A stretch of DNA of 64,000 nucleotides from Corella eumyota (taxonomy: Eukaryota > Chordata > Ascidiacea > Phlebobranchia > Corellidae): assembly GCA_963082875.1 (NCBI GenBank), contig OY720097.1:19910501-19974500 (forward strand), read 5' to 3'. Positions 1 to 14,900 of this stretch are shown piece after piece; position 1 is the stretch's first letter; each line of letters starts with the position of its first letter. Made by a program: the position numbers and the translations under genes. The notes under the pieces were generated by a model that was not told where the DNA came from, did no database searches, and saw only the letters and a program-made list of their open reading frames with translations.

Positions 1-2
1 TA

Positions 3-3000
3 TTCCGAGGATTTTCTTTCGTTGCTCCCAGCATCAACGAGGATCAGGCGGCTAAGGCTCAGGAGGAGGAGTTGAGGAGCAAGAACCACAACATCCCGCA
101 GAGGGATCTCTCTGGAACAGCTTTGCTCACTAACAGGGTAGGTTTTTAAATTGGGTTAACTTTGGGGGTTTGGGTAAAATTTGGGAAATTTTTATTATTT
201 TGAAATTAATCTAGATTTTTGATTTTGTTTTTGGTGTAAAAAACTAACTCAGGTAAAGGTTAATGTTTTGGAGCTAATAGGTAGTTGTTTTGAAACATTG
301 GGGGAGCTGTTAGGGAGCACGGGGGTAACTTTTTTGGTGCATAGAAAACTTTGTAATGGGGGTTAAAAATTCTAAAAGTTCAAAATCAAATTCTTAAAAA
401 AATACAACTTTTAAACAAAAAATAAATGCTTTCATTAATCTTGTTTTTGTTAATTTTGTATTATTTAATATTTTTTTTTTTAAAGTTGACCAAGAATGAG
501 AAAAACTTTCGTGAGGAATATGAGGAGAAAGAAGAGATTGGGATTGGATCTTATTCTGTGTGTAAACGTTGCATCCACAAAGCTACCAAGAAGGAATATG
601 CTGTCAAGGTAAAAGTTTAAAAAATCATATCACTATGAGTGTTACATGGGTTTTAAATTTGTATAATGCTTTAGAAGGACCATTATTAAAAAGTTTATTA
701 ATATTGTAATTTTTTTACTTAAACCGAATAATAGCATAAACAAAAAAGGTTTAATCTGTTTATTTCAAGTCGACTTCATGATCTAAACATGGTTTAACAT
801 CAGTTACCCTGACCCAGCCTCAAATTGCTTTGGCAGTTTGGAATAATATAAATTATAATTGTCCGATAATTAAATTGCTTTTTTAATGTTTTTAGATCAT
901 CTTTAAGAACAAGAGAGATTGTGAGGAAGAGGTTCAAATTCTTCTCAGATATGGACAACATCCAAACATCATCACTTTAAAGGTAAAATACTTTAATTTA
1001 TTCTTGTAAAAAAGGGTAACTTTATTTTCTGGCATGGTAATAGTATCTTTAATAATAGGGGTTAAAAAGGGGGGGTTCCAAAAAAAACATACTGGGTTAA
1101 AAAAAGGGGGGTTCATTATGTATATTAACAATTTACTTCAAGCCATATTCTGAAAATTGCCATTTTATCGTCATTTTTTAATAACCCCAGCCAACCCAAA
1201 TTCTTTATTGGAAAATGTTTTTAAATTCTTGGTCTAATATTGACCCAAATCAGCAATTAAAATGATATGTTAAATGGTTTTTAGAAATGTGGGCACATAA
1301 AATAAACTGACATGATTTTAAGGTTCCCTTTTAACTTGTTGTGCAAAAATGTTTTTTAAATTATTTGTTATTTTTATTTTTAGGATGTTTTTGATGATGG
1401 TCAGCATGTTTTCCTTGTCACTGAGTTAATGAAGGGAGGGGAACTTTTGGATAAAATTCTGAGACAGAAATTTTTCTCGGAGAAGGAAGCTAGTGCTGTG
1501 CTTAAAACTGTGACAAAAGTTGTTGATTATTTGCACAAAAACTCAGTAAGTTCGACATTTATTTTTTTTTAAAAAATCAAAAAAAGAAAAAATTTTAAAT
1601 TAATAAACAGATAGGCCTATTGTAAAAAAAAAAAAAAATTGAATTGTTTAGGAATTTGTAATTTTTAATCTTTGTTCGTAGTAGAACAATTATTATTGGT
1701 AAAAAACAGTTTGTTATCAAAAATATTTAATAACAAAAATGTTATATTAAAATGTGGTTTTATAATTGTAAACATTTCTTTATTTAAACATATATAATAT
1801 AAATATATTTATAGAAATAGCACAAAGTCATACAGTTTTAGATATGTTACATAAATAATATTAATAAAGAAAAACAATGAAAATTGTTTTTTTACAATAA
1901 AAATAAATTTTATATTTAATTTTTTTTTATTTTAATTTTTTTTTTGTTTTTTTTAAGGTTGTGCATAGAGATTTGAAACCAAGTAATATCTTGTATGCTG
2001 ATGAGACAGGTAACCCTGAATCTTTAAGGGTTTGTGATTTTGGGTTTGCCAAGCAACTGAGGCATGACAATGGCTTGCTGATGACGCCGTGTTACACAGC
2101 TAACTTTGTTGCACCAGAGGTCTGTTAAACATCAAATTTTGGATTTTTTTAATAATAATTTTGTTCATTTAAAAAAAAATTTTTGAAAATTTTTAGCTAT
2201 AAATATGCATTTTATACAGTTAAAACTACTCATTGGGTAAAAAAAGAAAGGGTAAAGGGAAGACAGGGAGGAAGGAAAGCACTAAAAAGGGGAAGAGATG
2301 GGGCTGCTAAAGGGAAATTATTTTGCAGTCATTTTTAGTTAGAAGCGGAAATTGTCAATGCTTTCTTAATGTCTTTTAGCATTGACAATTTCCGCTGCTT
2401 AATAAAAATGGCTACAAAATACTTCCCTTTAGCCCCTTCTCCCCTCCTTTCAGTGCCTTTCTCCCTTTTTTTTACTTCCCCGTTTAGGTGTTACCCAATT
2501 TTTGGCCATTTTTAAACAACAAAAAAAAATTATTTTTTAAAAATTTTTTAGGTTTTGAAAAAGAAAGGTTACGATGAAGCATGTGATGTTTGGAGTCTTG
2601 GTGTTTTACTGTACACCATGTTAGCTGGTTACACACCATTTGCTAATGGACCAGATGACACACCAACTGATATATTGAAGAGGATTGAAACTGGAAAGTT
2701 CAATATGTCTGGTGGAAATTGGAAAACAGTTTCCGAAACAGCAAAGGTAAATAAAATTAAAGGTTTTAAACTGCTTCTAAAATATTTTTAAAGGTATCTA
2801 AGGAAATGTAAGGGGTAACTTTTTTTTATTGTATGTTTTTTGCTGGTTTGGGGTACTTAATCAAGCGTTTTATTTGTGAAATTTATTTTTTAAACTTAGT
2901 TTTTATAGAATATTTGCATTTGATTATTAAAAAAATATTTTTATGTTTTTTTTTATAGTGTTAAATTCTTGAATAATGCAGCAACCGAAATCTTTTTCCC

Positions 3001-3881
3001 TAAATTATATCTTACATTTTTAACTCTTTCTTTTATTTAAATTACATTATTTGTATCTCTTTTATAAAAAAAATGATATATCTATTAAGTTTTTGTTATA
3101 TTGCTTAACTGTAAAAATAATATGGCAATTTATATACTATTATTTAAAATCTTATTTTAAATTTTCTATTAAAGTTTTATTTTTGTTTTTTACTTTTTCT
3201 AGAACTTGGTCCGTCGAATGCTTCACGTTGACCCCAATGTGAGAATGTCGGTCTCACAAGTTTTACAACATTCGTTCATAGCTCGTCCTGATCAACTACC
3301 AGACTACCATTTAAATCAAAATAAAGATTACAAATTGGTGAAGGGAGCAGTTTCTGCCATGTTTAGGTGAGAGTTTTAATTATTTTGATTAAGCAGAATT
3401 TTTGAATATTTTGGGATTCGATTTTATAATTTTTGATCAACATGTTTTTACCTGTAACATAACATTTTTTTTGATTGCTTATCAATATACCTAGAAATAT
3501 TAAGTTCTAAAATTACATATTTATATAAGGTATTTTAATTTCTGCAAAAAATATTTTATTAATCTACTATTGGATTTATCTTTTTACAAGATACCTAGAA
3601 ATATTAAGTTTTAAAATTACATATTTATATAAGGAATTTATTTATATTTTTTTATCCTTTTATCTGCATTTATTTACATATATTAATCAGTATTTTGACT
3701 TTTCTTTCGATTAACGTTTTGATTCTAAAAATTTAAAAACTTAAAATTTTTTTTTATAATTAAATTTGGCATTTTTTAAAGTGCTGCCAGATCTCACAAG
3801 CCACTCAACCTTAACCCAGTTGGAACGTCCATGTTAGCTCAACGTCGTGGAGTTAAAAAAATCACCTCTACTGCCCTCTAA
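3..3881 (+). CDS. RPS6KA: p90 ribosomal S6 kinase (RSK), C-terminal half, 8 exons, 5' end outside window
   Basis: Exons 3-137, 486-608, 896-982, 1384-1545, 1958-2119, 2552-2746, 3203-3366 and 3782-3881 join in frame to 375 residues plus stop. The first visible residues, FRGFSFVA, match the RSK hydrophobic motif that follows the N-terminal AGC kinase domain. A complete CaMK-type C-terminal kinase domain follows: glycine loop [10 protein letters not shown], lysine in [18 protein letters not shown], and activation loop [15 protein letters not shown] with the threonine that ERK phosphorylates in known RSKs. The tail [15 protein letters not shown] keeps the basic ERK-docking segment and a class I PDZ ligand (STAL; vertebrate RSKs end STTL). 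By family, this is a Ser/Thr kinase activated by ERK and PDK1 that acts in cytoplasm and nucleus. The N-terminal kinase domain is upstream of the window. The RPS6KA1/2/3/6 subtype cannot be assigned. Confidence 0.96.
765..875 (-). repeat. SINE fragment (3' half) in RSK intron
   Basis: Minus-strand match to the 3' half of the tRNA-derived SINE seen in the LARS1 introns. Landmarks are the complement of TAGGTCGTAAGTCGAC, GTTACTCTATG-like and CCAAACTGCCAAAGGCAACT segments. The tRNA-like head is missing. Confidence 0.6.
2232..2499. mobile_element. foldback (MITE-like) element in RSK intron
   Basis: A 268-bp imperfect palindrome begins ATTGGGTAA and ends TTACCCAAT. Its inner arms AGCGGAAATTGTCAATGCT (about 2344-2362) and the exact complement (about 2379-2397) are separated by a roughly 15-nt loop. 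The outer arms (polypurine against polypyrimidine) pair with mismatches over about 130 bp. There is no coding capacity. The structure fits a non-autonomous foldback or MITE element; no target-site duplication is clear. Confidence 0.65.
3489..3636 (+). repeat. 43-bp direct repeat pair in RSK intron
   Basis: The segment beginning CCTAGAAATATTAAGTT and running to TTTATATAAGG occurs at about 3490-3531 and again at about 3593-3635 with very few differences. It is a local duplication within the last intron. Confidence 0.7.
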
Positions 3882-5961
3882 CTGCATCACAAAGGTGCTA
3901 TTATGATGCCACACTCAACAACTCATATTAGCTGTTGAGCTGCAATTGTTAAGTAAATATAAATTAGTAAAAACTTTTTTGTTTTTTTGAAATTATGATT
4001 GTGTCAGTTAACATAAGATTGATAATTTTGAGTTCATGTTTTTTGATACATTTTTTTCAATATTAAATTTTTGTTTGAAAATTCAAAGTTTTTTTCTTGT
4101 GCCTAATCATGTGTTGAAAATAATCTTTGTGTTTTTTTAGAATATGCTGTATATATTAGCTTATTAGGTTAATAAAATGTCTTTGAAATATATTGAGACA
4201 TTTGCACAATATGTTTAATTTAAAGGTTTAAAAATTAAGCAAATGATGTTAAATTTAATAATTATATTATCCTCAATGATAGAAAAAGGTACAAAAATTA
4301 ATTGCCATTTGAGTGTATCCTAATTTTTAATAATTTGCTTTATAAATTTAGCCACATTTCGAATTTTTTTGTAATTTTTTTTTAATTAAACGACATATTT
4401 TCTATTAATTTTTGCTAAAGAATGCTTATATTTTCTATTAGCTCATTTTTTTATTTGTTTGTTTAATGAAATAGTATAATACTCTCAAATTATTATCGAA
4501 AAATCCAACTCTTATAACAACTGCAAAAAAATACCTTTTGTAACTTTTGTATTGTGCAAACCATAATCGAATCCACTGAATATTTCAATAATTTGTGCTG
4601 TATTTTGCCATTCCAGTGTGTACATTATACCAACTTTATCGAAGTTATGGAGTTTGTGACTTGTACAAATTATAGCGCTCTATGGTATGATAAAACCACA
4701 CCATTTGTCAAAAATTACTTTTTTGTTTTTTTTTGGTATGTTTTGTATTATAACCTCTTTTTTTAATTGTGGACGTTAAATAGGCCTTAAAAAGTTCATT
4801 ACTATTTTGTTTTGATAAAGCACTCACTTTTTTTTTTTGGTTAATTTGTTCAAAAGTGTGCAATTTCTTGGTAAAATTCATCGAAAAAAATTCGACCTTA
4901 TTTTGTAATTTTTCGCCAGAAATGTGTTTCATAATTTTTTTTTTTGTAAAAATCTAAAAATTTTCAAAACTGGGACCAAATAACTTTTGTTTTCATCAAA
5001 ATACATTAATGGTGTTTATAGCATTTTCAATATAAGAAATCTGAAATAATATTACTTTTTATATTATTTGCACAATTAAAAAACTAAATAGATATTATAT
5101 CTACCTTTAATCGTGGTAAAAAAGCTTTTTTTGAAAGCTTTTTTTTCATTGTTGAATTTTTGGTTTATTTTTCAATTCTGAACTTAATAAACTAGTGCTT
5201 TAGTTAATTTTTTTTTCTATTCTAAAATCTCAAAATTTTGTAAAAATTGATAATTTTTTCTATGAATTAATTCTGATATCTTTGATGTAATCGTTGGGAG
5301 ATTATGAAATGTAATTACTGACTTTATATGCAGCAAATTAATAAAAATATTTCACTTTGACTGTTTTGTGTTTATTTATCAAAATCACAATAGGCTATTG
5401 GGACTATTTTAATTAAAAACTAAGATTTAATAAAACAAAAAAAGTATTATTTCCAAAAATTATTTTAATGCTGTTTAGAGCGCCTTACTAAAAGCTAAGC
5501 CTACACGCGGTGGAAATCTAACCTGCGACCTTGTAATATAAAGCCTTTGCCAGTCACTTATTTTTTGTCGACTAATATTTATAAATATATTAAAGTTACC
5601 ACTATTTAATGTAATTCAAGGTATTTAGTTATTGAAAATTTAATTTTTTAAATTTTGTGATTCTAATAAAAATATGGCGCGCCAGCTAATGAATTCTTAA
5701 ATGGTTACTATCTCTGTAAAAAAACGTGACAACAGCATGAAACGCTTTAAATATTGTATTTGTATTTATCAGTTGAACCGTATCTAGAAACGAGCCTTTT
5801 CGCGTGTATAGAGTTATCTACGGTTTAAAGAAGAAAACGTATGACGAAATTTTTGAGTAATTGGCAATTTTATGTAACTTGAAGTCGATTTTCTTATTTT
5901 TAACTTGTTTTTGATTAGGTTTAGCGGTAGATATTGTAAAAATACAGTTGGTTTAGTTAAA
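3882..5961. other. intergenic: RSK 3' UTR and LARS1 5' flank
   Basis: AT-rich sequence after the RSK stop. An AATAAA at 4171-4176 is a plausible RSK polyadenylation signal. No conserved open frame was recognised; the short frames around 4.5-4.9 kb encode low-complexity Phe/Lys-rich peptides. Sequence just before 5962 is less AT-biased and probably holds the LARS1 promoter and 5' UTR, but no TATA box or other element is convincing. Confidence 0.6.
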
Positions 5962-8900
5962 ATGGTGGAAGCAAAAGGAGATTCTGATAAAGTGAGTTTA
6001 TGCATGTTTTTAAATGTATCAAACTAATTTTAATTTAGTGTAATTAGAACAAATTTTTTGTATGCGAAATTTAATTGTATTTCGTGAAATTTTTAATTTA
6101 ATTTTTAATCCGGCAGTTGGAATTAAACCCATAACTGCAAAACCTTTTATTTTAATCTATAATAGCCGGCACCGTGGTGTAGTGGTAAAGTAAGAACACT
6201 TGCTACACCACACATGAGGTCCTGGGTTTAATCTCCACTGCCCTCATGCTGTAGCGCCCTTGAGTAAGGCACTATAAACGGTATGAACTCCTGCTGAGCC
6301 AGCACTTAATCAGCAGCATAATTATCTGGCAATTATAATCTATAATATCCTAAACTGCTACAGGCAACTCGAGACTGGGTTGGAGTAACAGAGTAACTGA
6401 TGTTACTCTATGTTTAAGTCGCGCATTCGACTTTCTCACATCGAGGATAAAGATTATACAAAAAAAAAAACAATAACTACAAGGCCTGATATTTTAATCT
6501 ATAATATTAACATTGACATTGGGTTTTAATTTTTAAATGTTTTTATTTTTTAATCAGGTTGTGACAAGAAAAGGAACATTTAAACTTGCAACTTTACTGA
6601 AGATTGAGGAAGAGACTCAGAAGATATGGGAAGATTTAAAAGTTTTTGAGGTGGATGCTCCCCTGTTTGGAACAGAAGAATTTAAGTAAATTTAATTTAT
6701 TTTTTTATTTTTATAAGCAAATAAATAAAAACAAAAAGTTTGTAATTGTTTTGTTAGTTTATTTTTTTAAACTAATTAATTGTATTTTTGTTTTACCTAA
6801 AATTATATTTTTTAACAAATGACTGACAGCATGGTATAGTGGTTAAACACCTGGTTTTACTACATGAGATCTTGGGTTTGATCTCCAACGCTCCTATGCT
6901 GTAGTGCCCCTGAGTAAAGCGCTATAAACGGCATGAACTCTTGCTGAGCCAGCACTTAATCAGCAGTATAATTACCGGGCAATTATAATCTATAATATCC
7001 CAAATGGCTCATCAAGACTAGGTGGGGTAAAAGATGTTACTCTATGTTTAGGTTGTGAAGTTGACCTTTCTACATCAAGGATAAATAAATTTTTAAGAAA
7101 TGGTTATGATATTGTTGTTTTTTATGTATATATTAGAAAAAATACCACTATATCACAAGTTTAAAATGAATTTAATTTTTTAGCAAAAAAGAAAAATATT
7201 TTGCTACTTTCCCCTACCCTTACATGAATGGTCGATTGCATCTTGGTCATACATTTACTTTAACTAAATGTGAATTCGCTGTTGGGTTTCAAAGATTAAT
7301 GGGGAAACAATGTTTGTACCCTTTTTCCTTTCACTGTTCAGGAATGCCCATCAAGGTACAATCATTCATTTAACAAAAGTATAAAATTATTTACCAATTT
7401 ACATGACCAGCAGCGTAGTGTAGTGATCAGAACACTTATCTTCACTTTATGAGGTCTTGGGTTTGATACCACTGCTCTCATGCTGTAGCGCCCTTGAGTA
7501 AGATGCTATAAATAGTATAAATTTCTGCTAAGCCAGCACTTAATAAGCAGCTTATAATTAGCGGGCAATTATAACCTGTAATATCCAAACTGCCAAAGGC
7601 AACCTGAGACTGGGTGGTAACTGATGTTACTCTATGTTTAGGTCGTAAGTCGACCTTTCCACATCGATGATAAATATGTGTAAATAAAAATATTTTCAGC
7701 ATATATACTTTTCTTGGTCTTAAATTATAAGAAAAATAACAACCCATTTTTTTAAATTTTGGATTTAAAATTGCTTTTATTATTTGTTTATCTTATATTT
7801 TAGGCATGTGCTGATAAATTAAAACGGGAAATGAAAGATTTTGGTTTTCCACCAATATTTCCTGAAGCTGTTGAAACTGTGAAGGTTGAAAAAGAAAGAG
7901 AGGGACCAGGTAAAATTTTATTTAAAAAAATTTAAGATTTTAATAAATTTTAAAACAAAATTTTTTATTTGTATAAATTTGTATGTATTTTTATTATGGT
8001 TTACTATAAAAATATGTGTATATATTTTTTTGTATACATCTTTATCGTTGACATGGGAAGGTCGAATGCGCGTCCTAACCTTAGAGTAACATCAATTACT
8101 CTGACCCAGTCTTAAGTTGCCTTTAGCAGTTTGGAATATTATATAAAATAAAACTGCCTGGTAATTATGCTGCCGATTAAGTGCTGGCTTAGCAAGAGTT
8201 CATACCGTTTATACCTCTATACTCAAGGGTGCTACAGCATGAGAGCAGTGGAGATTGAACCCATGACCTCATGGTGATGTAGCAAGTGTTTTTATCACTA
8301 CACCACACTGCCTGTAAATATATGAGCTAACTTTTCATTAACGGAATTATTTTCTTTGTTTTATAGTAATTGTAGATAAATCTAAAAGTAAGAAGAGTAA
8401 AGCAGCAGCCAAAACGGGAGTTGCAGCTTATCAATGGCAAATAATGAAGTCATTGGGACTTAAGGACGATGAAATTAAAAACTTTGCTGATCCAAAATAT
8501 TGGTTGCAATATTTCCCAAACTTTTGTAAGAGTGATCTCAAAAAATTGGGTTTAAAGGTAGTTTTTTCAAATTTTTTTTGTGTTTTTGTTTTGTAATTTT
8601 ATATGGTACCTAATACAAATTTATCATGCTAGATGAGGTCCTTGGTTTGATTCCCACTGCTTCCAAGTAGTAAGTAAAATGCCTTAGACTATATAAATCC
8701 CTTCTTAGCCAAAAAGCAATCAGCAATTAGATTATAGAGCTATTTTACTTAAAAATATTCCAAACTGCCAAAGTCAACTCCAGACTGGAATAAAAGTATA
8801 TTATAGTAGTTCAGGCATATGATATAAAATATATATAGACCAAATTTAATGTATTAAGCTTGCTAAAGTTTTTTTTACCACATAATTGTATTTTTTATTG

Positions 8901-11900
8901 TGTTAAATGTTTTTAGGTTGATTGGCGAAGATCGTTTTACACAACTGATGCAAATCCATTTTATGATTCATTTGTGAGATGGCAATTTTTAACTCTCAAG
9001 GATTTGGGCAAAGTTAAATTTGGAAAAAGATTCACAATTTTCTCTCCAAAGGTAATATAAGTTAAGTGAAAGATATTTAAGTTGGCAGTTAGAGGTATAA
9101 ATAAGAACATTTTTTATTTTAAAAAGATCCTGATACCAGTATACTAATTTTTTGGAAACTTTTTAATTTTGATTTAAAAAAAAAAGAATCAACTACGCAT
9201 CCCAACTTTTAAGAAACTATCATTGCTTAGCTCATTCATTTCGGACGATTTGGGTCATAATAAAAAAATGTCATATTTTTAGCACAGTTTTTTAAATATT
9301 TTTATATATCAGGACAATCAGCCTTGCATGGACCATGATAGACAGTCAGGTGAGGGAGTTGGTGGACAGGAGTATACTTGTATTAAGATGAAACTACTTG
9401 AACCTTATCCTGACAAACTCAAGTAAGTATTACTACAAAAAGTATATCTTTTTATTTACCTTCTTCAATGTGAGAAAACAGAATTAAATATAAAAAAATT
9501 ATTAAAATTTTGATATTTTTTAGATTCTTGAGTGGACAACCAATTATTCTAGTTGCTGCTACATTAAGGCCTGAAACAATGTTTGGTCAAACTAATTGTT
9601 GGATTCATCCAGATATTAACTATGTTGCTTGTAGGGTAAGATATAAAAAATATTAATGTTTTTATTATATTGGCATTCTCAACTTAAGATTTTGATGGTC
9701 TTGAAATGCTATAAAAATTGTAATCTGTTGTTAAATTGGATTTTTTAGGAGTTTTTTTCTATATTAATGGGGTGTAAATTTTATAATATTAGGTAATAAC
9801 ATTTTATACATATTTGCAGTACATAGCTTTTTAATAATTATTAAGAATATTAAAATTTACCAATAAAATATGTGACTCAGTTTTATTCATATTTTATCAA
9901 ATCATTTTTTAAAGAATTTATAAATTTCTGGTTTTACTAAATTTTTAAAGATTTTTTCATTATTTTTAGATGAAGAATGGTGAGATATACGTAAGTACCA
10001 GGAGAGCAGCTAGAAATATGTCGTACCAAGAAATGACAAACAAACAGGGAGAATATGAGGTTGTTGCTCAAATTAATGGTCAGGATATTATGGGTTGTAA
10101 ACTGCAAGCACCTCTCACTTCATATAAGGTTACTTAAAAAATAAAGTTTTATGATTTTTTTTATTGCACTTATTCGAGAAGTAAATTTTTTCTCAAGCAT
10201 TAAAACTTTTTTAAAGCTTTTAAAATAAAAGTGTATTATATTGCTTTTGTATGGTTTTATTATAGCTTAACATTTTTCTATAAATTTATTAAACAATTTA
10301 AACAACGTATATATATATAATATTATTTACATTTTTAAGTCAAAATTTAACAAAGTAGAAAACTTATATTTTTTTTATTTACAATTAAAAAATAGTTTTT
10401 AAAATTTAACTAATTTTTGCAACATTACCCGATATAGGCTAAAGCAAATTCAAATTAAAAAAAATTCTAAAAAGAATTTAAAAAAAATTTTTTTTAGGTG
10501 ATTTACACACTGCCAATGCTGACGATAAAAGAGGATAAAGGAACAGGAGTTGTGACTAGTGTGCCATCTGATTCACCAGATGATTATGCCGCACTGTGTG
10601 ACCTTAAGAAAAAGCCGGCATTTCGAGCAAAATATGGACTGAGTGATGAAATGGTTTTGCCATTTGAACCGGTAATAAATAACTTCGTGTTTATTAAATT
10701 TTTTTATACTTGATGTGGAAAGCTCAACTTCACGACCTAAACATAGAATAACAACAGTAACTGCAACCCAGTCCTGAGTTGCCTTTCGCAGTTTAAGATA
10801 TTATAGATCATAATTGCTCAATATTTATCTGCAAATTGGTTCATGTCTTAGAAGAATTTTATGCTGTTATATTGCACCTTCTTTTAAAGCTCTAAACCAT
10901 AAATAAAAGCATTGGGAATTGAACCAAGAACCTTCTCTGGTAAAACCAGGTGTCTTGATCACTATATGCCACTATTAATGAATATTTTAATTGTTGGTTT
11001 ATTGAAAGTATTAAAAAATTTTAATTTTTAAATTACTACTGTTTTTTCAATTTTTTATTATGATGAAATTTCTAATTAAATATTTTTTTTAAATTTTTAT
11101 TCAGATTCCAATAATTAAAATACCTGAATATGGTAACTTAGCTGCAGTGTATGCTTGTGAATTACTTAAAATTAACAGCCAGAATGATAAAGATAAACTT
11201 GCCGAGGCTAAGGATATGGTTTACTTGAAAGGCTTTTATGAAGGCATAATGATGGTAAATATAATAAAGAAAAATTAGGAGTTTTATAAGTTAATAAATT
11301 GTGTTTTGTATGGTAATTTTATGTAAATATTTTCAGATTTTTGCGTAATGTCCATCTTTTTTTATTCATTTTCAGTTTTAATTTTAGTTTTTTAGGCCAA
11401 TTTGTATTTAATAACAAATCAGTAAAAAATTTAATATTTTTTTGCATTTGAAATTTTTTTTTTGATTATAGCTTGTATGGTTAATTTTTTTTAATTTTTC
11501 AATTTTTACAACTAACTTTTATAATTATTTTTTGTTCCTTAATTTAAGGTTGAGGGGTTTAAAGGTAAGAAGGTCCAAGATGTGAAGAAGGAAATCCAAC
11601 AGGATTTAGTGAATAAGAACGAGGCATATATTTACATGGAACCAGAGAAGAAAGTGATGTCAAGATCAGGGGATGAATGTGTTGTAGCACTTTGTGATCA
11701 ATGGTAAGTTAAACAAATTTAATGTAGATTTTAAGGATATAAATAATCTGAAAATTATGATTTTTTATTTTTTAGCCGTTTTGGTCAGCATTTTTATTGT
11801 TTTATTGTAGTTGCAACTCTCAAGTCTTAACTAATGTTTGTCAGACACCACAAACGACAGTTTTTTTGTATTTTACTATAAATTGTACATACATATATTG

Positions 11901-14900
11901 TTCACTAAGCTTTATTATATATAGATTTTAAAAAGTGTCTTATCCCTTATATTTTTACTTAGCAGGCTTCTAATGGTATGCTCAATGTTATACCAAAAAT
12001 TAATCATTTGCCTGCAGACTACTTTCATATTTTATAAGCTCTGTTATGTATGTAGGCTAAATAGATTAGTTTTTAACAACAGATTGAACAGACTTTCTCA
12101 ATTTTAGATTTTAGAAATTCAAAAGCAAGTTAAAATCTTTGGTTTATTATGGTTTATTATCAGAGTATTTTGATGTTTATTTTAATTTTTTTTAAATATA
12201 AAAAAAAATTAAAAATTTGTTCAAGGTATTTGGATTATGGTGAGGAAGAATGGAAGGCAAAAACAGCAGAAGCCTTGAAACAACTGAACACTTACGGAGA
12301 GGAAACTAGAAGAAATTTTATTTCAACTTTGGATTGGTTGAAAGAGCATGCATGTTCTAGAACTTATGGTTTAGGTAAATTTTATTGGTTAAAAATGTAT
12401 TTGGCCTACCTAAGTTTATTTAAGAGCTACTTTTGTACATTTTTCGGGGGCTTTTAAAAAATAAAATTTGCTCAAAAAATAATTTTAAAGCTTTAAAATA
12501 TGAAAAATGTTGTTTATATTAAAACAATTTTAGTTTAGATTTTTGTCATATTTTATTAATTACATTGAAAAACATATTTTTTTGCTATATAATTATAACA
12601 ACTTTAACCCCTTACTCAGCAGTAGCTTACCTATATATTAATATTTTTCTTTTTTAAAGGAACAAGATTGCCATGGGATAAGCAATGGTTGGTTGAATCA
12701 CTTTCAGATTCCACAATATACATGGCTTATTATACTATAGCTCACTTGCTACAACAAGGTGTATTTGATGGTTCACAAGGAGGTGTATTTGGGATAACGT
12801 AAGTGAAAATATAAAGTTTTTTTGGGGGGATATTTATGTTTTTTTTTAGAACAAAGTCATGTAGGTAAAGTAGATAGACTGGTGTATTTTTTGATCCAAA
12901 GTTTTGGGGTTTGATTCCTGCTATAGCCATATATATATATTTGTAATTTTTTTTAAATTGTACATTTTGAACTTGTTTTTTATTTTAATCAAAATATAAA
13001 TTAACAAGCAATATGACCAGGCAATTTTTTTTTTTTTAGATTTGCTATTTTATAACATTTTTTCTTTATTTTTACAGACCAGAACAGTTAACAAGAGAGG
13101 TATGGGATTATATTTTCTTGCCTAACAAGAGTTATCCTAAATGTGAAATACCCCAATCAACTTTGGATAAATTGAGAAATGAGTTTTTGTATTGGTATCC
13201 ACTTGATCTAAGAGCTTCAGGTATTTTACTTAAATATTTTTATAGTTAGATTTAAAACAACATTTTGATAAAAATTATTTATTTAAAAACTATCAATTTT
13301 TTAATGTTTTAAAATGCAAATTAAGAAATATCTAATTTAATAGACTTGTTTAGTTTAATTTTAACTAAATTTTGTTGCCCATAGTATTCTTTATTTATTA
13401 TTATTATTTTTTATTTTTAGGATTTATTTTTTTTAGTAATATTTCTTTTAACTTTAAATTTTTGTTGTAGGCAAAGATCTTATACCCAACCATTTAACTT
13501 ACTTCTTATACAACCATGTTGCTATGTGGCCCGATACTCCCACCTTGTGGCCACAAGGTGCAAGAGCCAACGGACATTTACTCTTAAACTCAGAAAAGGT
13601 ATTTGTGACACATTAAACACATCTTATGTTAAAAACTGCACATTTCATGTAAAGATACCTTAAAGTGTATTATATATTGTAACTCGTGTATAGGTGAAGT
13701 TGTTAGAACATTTGGCTTCATTAAACACTAGGTTCTTGGTTTAATCCTTGCCTTTTTCTATGCTGAAACCTTACTAGTAAGGCACTATAAATAGTAACTT
13801 CTGCTGAGCCAAAATATTGGCAATATAATAAAAAATTTGCAGTTTAATATTATTCATTAATTTACCAATCTGCTAAAGGCCACTCAAGACTTGTTTAAAA
13901 TAACAAATATTTCTCTATGTTTAGGCCATGTCTACATTAAGGATAAATAAATACAAAATACCAATACATGTAATTTAAATTATATATTTACAGAAATAAA
14001 TTTTATTTATTTTTTTTTAGATGTCAAAATCAACTGGTAACTTTTTAACTCTCAAAGATGCTTTGGATCGATTTTCAGCAGACGGTAAAAACAAAAACTC
14101 TTTAAAAATATTTATTTTTGTTATTTCATGTTTTGTACAGTAGCTTTCAAATAACTTGAGTCTGTATTGTTAAATGTTTAAGTGTTTCAAGTTTAACGGT
14201 TAAATTGAGGTAAGTATGAAGAGGGTGCTTGAATAAGTTGGAATAGGCAATTGAACAAAAAGTGTATTGGCTTAGATTAAGGCTTAATATAATATTAAGA
14301 TTTTTAACTTTTTTTGTAAGGCTTTTATTGTTAGGCTTTTTTTAAAGATTTGTTCAGCTTAGGGTATTATATTTGCAGATTAAGATTTGCATTTAAAATA
14401 ATTATAATATATATTTTAACCAATATAATGCAAATATAAATGCTATAGTTGTTTGATTTAGGAATTTTTAATTCAGGATTTAGCTAAAAACAATTTTTTT
14501 GGCATTTAATTTCGTTTTTATCGGATTTTTTTTTTTTTTTTTAAAACGATTTTGTTTTCTTCAAATTCCAGGTATGAGATTAGCCTTAGCAGATGCAGGA
14601 GATACTATCGAAGATGCAAACTTTGTTGAAAAAATGGCAGATGCTGGAATATTAAGATTATATACTTGGATTGAATGGGTTAAAGAAGTAATCAATGATG
14701 AAGTGGAACTAAGACAAGGAAGTCCAACTACTTTTAATGACAAAGTGTTTATGAGTGAAATTAATCAGACTATAGTAGACACTCAACAGCATTTTAATAA
14801 CATGATGTATAAGGAGGCTCTGAAATCTGGATTCTTTGAGTTTCAGGTTCGTAAATTTCTGTTAAAATTTATTTTCTCTAAAAATAAAATTTTAAAAATC

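Noticed and set aside
6167-6260. Functional tRNA genes in introns
   Set aside because: A and B boxes are present but in every copy they continue into the same long non-tRNA body; no proper cloverleaf.
7886-8089. 67-codon frame in LARS1 intron 4
   Set aside because: Read-through of an exon end into intron and SINE sequence; the splice junctions give the correct LeuRS sequence instead.
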